Program-made: the position numbers and the translations under genes
The notes under the pieces: model-generated
Seen by the model: the letters and a program-made list of their open reading frames with translations, nothing else
Told to the model about the DNA's origin: nothing
Database searches by the model: none
Assembly: GCA_964614945.1 (NCBI GenBank)
Contig: CAZTNW010000004.1
Location: 1 to 64,000, forward strand
From: CAZTNW01 sp964614945
GTDB taxonomy: Bacteria; Caldisericota; JANLFM01
DNA length: 64,000 bases
Direction: 5' to 3'
Part shown: positions 60,480 to 64,000 of the stretch, piece by piece
Layout of the letters: every line of letters begins with the position of its first letter
How positions within the stretch are numbered: position 1 is the stretch's first letter

Positions 60480-60508
60480 TTGACAAGGAATACCCTCTTG
60501 TCTACACT
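60480..60508 (+). promoter_or_regulatory. Near-consensus sigma A promoter of trpS
   Basis: TTGACA (60480-60485), 17-bp spacer, TACACT (60503-60508). The expected start near 60515 is about four bases before the trpS ATG, so the message is nearly leaderless. Confidence 0.75.
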
Positions 60509-60518
60509 TCAGGGAAGT

Positions 60519-61547
60519 ATGGGAGCTAATTCCTCAGTCAAAAAGCGAATCCTGACGGGAGACCGCGCATCCGGCGATCTCCACCTTGGCCATTATGTGG
60601 GCTCGGTAGTGAACCGGCTGAAGCTGCAGGAAATTTACGATTGCTTCTTCATGATTGCTGACTATCACGCCCTCACCACTTTATACGAGGAGCCCGCTTC
60701 GGTCCAAGCAAGTGCGCGTAGCATTTTCATAGATTGGATCGCTCTTGGTCTCGATCCGGAAAAAAGCACCCTATTTTTGCAATCAGCCGTCTCCGAGCAC
60801 GCCGAGCTCTATTTGATCTTCAACATGTTGGTGACCATCTCCAGGGCGCAGCGGATTCCTACTTTGAAAGATAAGCTGGAGGACTTACACCTAGAAGAGG
60901 AAGGACTGGCCTCCCTGGGACTATTGAGCTATCCGGTTCTTCAAGCCGCTGACATCCTTCTCTATCAGGCTGACCTTGTACCTGTAGGGGAGGATCAGGT
61001 CTCCCATGTCGAGCTCACGCGCGAGGTGGCCAGGCGCTTCAATCACCTTTATGGAGGGACCTTCAGCGAGCCAGAGGCAATGCTCTCCGAAGTCTCTCGC
61101 TTACCGGGAATTGATGGGCAGAAGAAGATGAGCAAGAGCCTGTGCAACGATATTGCTTTCAGGCATGGAGCGGAGGAGGTCGAGGAACGGGTGAGAGCTA
61201 TGGTCACCGACCCTCTTAAAATCCACAAACGGGACCCCGGCCGACCCGACATCTGCGCTGTTTTTTCCTTCCATAAGGCCTTCAATAAAGAAAACGCTGA
61301 CCTCGTAGCCTGCGCCTGCCGCACCGGTGACTTGGGTTGTGTGGAGGACAAGCGCAATCTGGCGAAAATCCTCAACAACTTTATGGAGCCTGTACGTGAG
61401 CGCAGGCGGCAGCTCGAGGCAAAACCGGCTTACCTGCGAGAACTCCTGGAATATGGAACAGGAAAAGCGCGCCGCGCAGCCGGTGAAACGATGGGCCAGG
61501 TGCGGAAAAAAATTCGTATTGGCCTCCCCCTCTTCTGTGATTTTTAG
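60519..61547 (+). CDS. trpS: Tryptophanyl-tRNA synthetase
   Basis: 342 residues from ATG 60519. An in-frame TTG at 60480 is part of the -35 box and cannot be the start. The class I HIGH motif is LHLGHYVG in RILTGDRASGDLHLGHYVGS, and KMSKS is in GQKKMSKSLCNDIAF. PVLQAADILLYQADLVPVGEDQ is the tryptophan-site signature. The GDR..G type resembles the second TrpS class found in some Clostridia. Confidence 0.93.
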   Translation: MGANSSVKKRILTGDRASGDLHLGHYVGSVVNRLKLQEIYDCFFMIADYHALTTLYEEPASVQASARSIFIDWIALGLDPEKSTLFLQSAVSEHAELYLIFNMLVTISRAQRIPTLKDKLEDLHLEEEGLASLGLLSYPVLQAADILLYQADLVPVGEDQVSHVELTREVARRFNHLYGGTFSEPEAMLSEVSRLPGIDGQKKMSKSLCNDIAFRHGAEEVEERVRAMVTDPLKIHKRDPGRPDICAVFSFHKAFNKENADLVACACRTGDLGCVEDKRNLAKILNNFMEPVRERRRQLEAKPAYLRELLEYGTGKARRAAGETMGQVRKKIRIGLPLFCDF

Positions 61548-61595
61548 CATTCTTAAACATTTTTCTGATAAAATTCCTCATCAGGAGAGCCGGTT

Positions 61596-62669
61596 TTGGA
61601 GATAGATGAATGGCTGAGAATAGCCAAAGCAGAGAATGCCTCTGATCTTTACCTCAAGGCTTTCGCCCCTCCTGTCATACGCGTCTATAACCGGTTGCAT
61701 CCCCTTGCCTTGCCTCCCCTGAAGCCCGAGGAGATCGAGGCCATCGCCCTATCCATCATGAATCGTTCGCAGGAGGAGAAGTTCACCGATCAATGGCAGG
61801 TGAACCTGGCTTACTGGAAACCCGAGATCGGTCGCTTCCGCGTTAATATCTACCGCCAGAAAGATACCGTGGCCTGCGTTTTCCGCGAGGTGAAAAAGGA
61901 AATCCCCTCTTTCGAGGTTCTCGGACTGCCCTCAACTTTGCGTAAAATCGTCCTCGAGCGACAGGGACTCATACTGATCACAGGTGCCGCCGGCATGGGC
62001 AAATCCACCACCCTGGCGGCGATGATCGACTATCGAAACCAGAGCTCATCGGGTCATATTATTACGGTCGAGGATCCCATAGAGTTTCTGCACGAGGATA
62101 AACAATCCCTTGTGAGCCAGCGTGAAGTAGGAATCGACGCCGTCTCCTATCATGACGCCCTGCGGGATGCCCTGCGGCAAACCCCGGATGTGATCGTCAT
62201 TGGGGAAATGCGTGACTTAGAGACAGTCACGTCCGCCCTCCACTTCGCGGAGACAGGACATCTGGTCCTCTCCACCCTACACTCGGTCAGCGCTTCCTTG
62301 ACCCTGGAGAGATTGGCGTCATTTTTTCCAGCAGAATCTCGTTTCCTCGCTTTCATGGGCCTTGCCCTAAATTTGCGGGCGGTGATAGCGCAGAGGTTAT
62401 TGCCGAGGTCAGATGGCCAGGGAATGTCACTCGCCTGCGAGATTCTGGTGAATACGCCATACGTGCGCGAACTGATCGGTGCTGGTAATATCAACGGTAT
62501 CCAATCCGCTCTGCAGAAAGGGGCGTACGATGGAATGATGACCCTGGATGATTCGATTTTCGGCCTGCTTCAAGCCGGAATCATCTCTGCGGAGGAGGCG
62601 ATCGCTTCCGCTTATAGCCCTAACGAGATGAAGTTGCGCATTAAGGGTTTTTGGGGAAAGGACTTCTGA
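61596..62669 (+). CDS. PilT/PilU-type pilus retraction ATPase
   Basis: 357 residues, TTG start with AGGAGAG upstream. An N-terminal PAS-like domain precedes the RecA-like ATPase: Walker A GAAGMGKST, Asp box VEDPIEFLHED, Walker B VIVIGEMRD, His box HLVLSTLHS. Residue choices such as MIDYRNQSSSGHIITVEDPIEF are closer to PilU than to classical PilT. It powers retraction of type IV pili, possibly for DNA uptake with ComEA/ComEC. It overlaps the next gene by one base. Confidence 0.85.
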   Translation: MEIDEWLRIAKAENASDLYLKAFAPPVIRVYNRLHPLALPPLKPEEIEAIALSIMNRSQEEKFTDQWQVNLAYWKPEIGRFRVNIYRQKDTVACVFREVKKEIPSFEVLGLPSTLRKIVLERQGLILITGAAGMGKSTTLAAMIDYRNQSSSGHIITVEDPIEFLHEDKQSLVSQREVGIDAVSYHDALRDALRQTPDVIVIGEMRDLETVTSALHFAETGHLVLSTLHSVSASLTLERLASFFPAESRFLAFMGLALNLRAVIAQRLLPRSDGQGMSLACEILVNTPYVRELIGAGNINGIQSALQKGAYDGMMTLDDSIFGLLQAGIISAEEAIASAYSPNEMKLRIKGFWGKDF

Positions 62670-64000
62670 TGATGGCGCGACAGAGAATAGGGGAGATCCT
62701 TGTGGAGATGGGTTACCTTTCTTCTGACCAGTTGAAGAAGGCCCTGGAGGTTGCCCAGGCCACCCGGGCGAGCAAGCCTGCGGAGAAAGCGCTTCTGGGC
62801 AAGATCATGATCAATATGGGCTTGATAACGGAGGATCAACTGGCGCGCGCTGTCGCTGCACAATGGGAAATTCCTTATGTTGATCTGATGAACTTAAACC
62901 TCTCCCTCGACGTGGTCAGGTTAATTCCCGAGGACGTCTGCCGCCGACATAAGGTTGTCCCCCTGGAAAGGAAGGACAATCAGCTTTTTATCGCCATGGC
63001 CGACCCCCTGAATGTTTTTGCCATCGATCATCTGCGCTTGACCACCGGCCTCGTTGTCCAGCCTCGGGTAGCTGCAGAGAGTGCGATCCAGGCGACGATT
63101 GAGAAGGTCTTTGGAGTGGAAAAGTCCGTCAAGGAAGCAATGGAGCAGACCGAGGACCTTACGGCAGCAGGTCTGGTGACCGAGGAAGAACTGGCGATCG
63201 AGGAATTGCAGGAAATTGCCGATCAGGCCCCCATAGTTCGGCTCGTGAACTTGATTATCACTCAGGCTGTACGTGAAAGAGCCACAGATATTCACCTGGA
63301 GCCGCGTAAGACCGATGTCGCAGTTCGATACCGGGTGGACGGGCTCCTACATAGTTCGCGTCTTCTACCACGCCACCTTCATCCGGCGATCACCTCACGC
63401 TTAAAAATTCTCTCCCAGATGAATATAGCGGAACGGCGTATTCCGCAGGACGGGCGCATTCCCCTGAACATTGATGGGCGGGAGATTGATCTTCGCGTCT
63501 CCACCCTTCCAACCATCTTCGGGGAGAAGGCCGTTATGAGGATTCTGGATAAATCCAGCACCCTGCTTTCCCTCTCCCAGCTCGGTTTTACGCCGGATGT
63601 GCAGAACGTTTTCGAGAGGGTTATCGGCCAGCCTTACGGGATGATCCTGATCACCGGGCCTACAGGCTCGGGAAAGACGACCACCCTTTACGCCATTTTG
63701 CGGCAGCTCAACTCAGTGGAGAAGAATCTGATCACGGTGGAAGACCCCGTGGAGTACCAGCTTACCGGTGTAAACCAGGTGCAGGTTCACCCCAAGGCCG
63801 GCCTGAGCTTCGCGAATGCGCTGCGTTCCATTCTTCGCCAGGATCCAGATATAGTCATGGTGGGGGAAATCAGGGACTCGGAGACGGCAGAAATCGCCAT
63901 TAATGCTGCTTTGACCGGGCACCTGGTGCTCTCCACCCTTCATACAAATGATGCTCCCTCGGCGGTCACCCGATTGATGGACATGGGGATTGAACCCTTT
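62669..64000 (+). CDS. pilB: Type IV pilus assembly / type II secretion ATPase PilB/GspE (partial, C-terminus outside window)
   Basis: 444 codons are visible and the frame is open at the right edge. An N-terminal MshEN domain has two repeats (RIGEILVEMGYLSSDQLKKA, LGKIMINMGLITEDQLARAV). The N2 domain follows, then the ATPase: Walker A GPTGSGKTT, Asp box VEDPVEY, Walker B DIVMVGEIRD and a His box. The tetracysteine zinc motif would come later. The first MshEN repeat keeps RIG, compatible with c-di-GMP binding. AAAGGA precedes the ATG. Confidence 0.9.
   Translation, partial: MMARQRIGEILVEMGYLSSDQLKKALEVAQATRASKPAEKALLGKIMINMGLITEDQLARAVAAQWEIPYVDLMNLNLSLDVVRLIPEDVCRRHKVVPLERKDNQLFIAMADPLNVFAIDHLRLTTGLVVQPRVAAESAIQATIEKVFGVEKSVKEAMEQTEDLTAAGLVTEEELAIEELQEIADQAPIVRLVNLIITQAVRERATDIHLEPRKTDVAVRYRVDGLLHSSRLLPRHLHPAITSRLKILSQMNIAERRIPQDGRIPLNIDGREIDLRVSTLPTIFGEKAVMRILDKSSTLLSLSQLGFTPDVQNVFERVIGQPYGMILITGPTGSGKTTTLYAILRQLNSVEKNLITVEDPVEYQLTGVNQVQVHPKAGLSFANALRSILRQDPDIVMVGEIRDSETAEIAINAALTGHLVLSTLHTNDAPSAVTRLMDMGIEPF

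Noticed and set aside
60415..60486. Longer start for the lipid kinase, and TTG 60480 for trpS
   Set aside because: These bases are the trpS promoter region. ATG 60414 has GGAGG upstream, and TTG 60480 is the -35 box.

Overview
The window is about 64 kb of bacterial chromosome. It looks like a Gram-positive-type (Terrabacteria) lineage close to, but probably not inside, the well-known Clostridia. Clostridia-like signs are the order recO-glyQ-glyS-ppdK-dgt-dnaG-rpoD, the order hrcA-rsmE-mtaB-HIT-rpsU-pgpH-ybeY, a CIRCE element, a T-box leader, and a two-subunit glycyl-tRNA synthetase. The short archaeal/Thermotoga-type adenosylhomocysteinase and a PMT-family mannosyltransferase are less typical of Clostridia. 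No genus can be named from the sequence alone.

Layout. (1) Positions 1-4217, minus strand: part of a type III CRISPR-Cas operon (unknown small protein, Cmr1-like RAMP with a PDZ-like insert, second RAMP, Csx11-type Cas10 running off the left edge), every gene joined to the next by an ATGA overlap. No CRISPR array is visible. The operon is separated from the core genome by a gene-poor stretch and a tRNA-Asn. (2) 5069-27716, minus strand: a dense housekeeping block covering RNA repair, sigma A, primase, PPDK, GlyRS, RecO, TpiA, Cdd, three tandem CNNM/CorC proteins, YbeY, PgpH, S21, tRNA and rRNA modification, and HrcA. (3) 27753-37984, mostly minus: HemW, LepA, HolA, ComEC, ComEA and LeuS, with S20 on the plus strand. 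LeuS is preceded by a T-box leader in which a complete tRNA-Ala gene lies between the specifier stem and the antiterminator; one consensus promoter sits just upstream. (4) 38144-43589: a free-standing MshEN-like protein, an ArsR-type regulator with two matching palindromic operators, GyrA, and a PHP phosphoesterase. (5) 43638-53207, plus strand: AhcY, a copper export cassette (YHS protein, CopA, small Cys protein), an ECF sigma factor with an anti-sigma protein fused to PEGA and beta-propeller domains, and a class A PBP. (6) 53308-60414: threonine degradation (Tdh, Kbl), PMT mannosyltransferase, metal-dependent hydrolase, a two-subunit CoA-transferase, and a lipid kinase. (7) 60480-64000: TrpS and the start of a type IV pilus/secretion ATPase operon.

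The most unusual observation is the nested promoter / T-box stem I / tRNA-Ala / antiterminator / leuS arrangement at 37679-37984. Others are the PDZ-like insertion in the Cmr1-like protein, the ArsR regulator with its paired TGTAGA-N6-TCTACA sites, a YbeY with Asp at the third zinc-ligand position, a Tdh lacking the structural-zinc cysteines, a LeuS with a roughly 120-residue insertion, and several genes with very short or absent 5' leaders.
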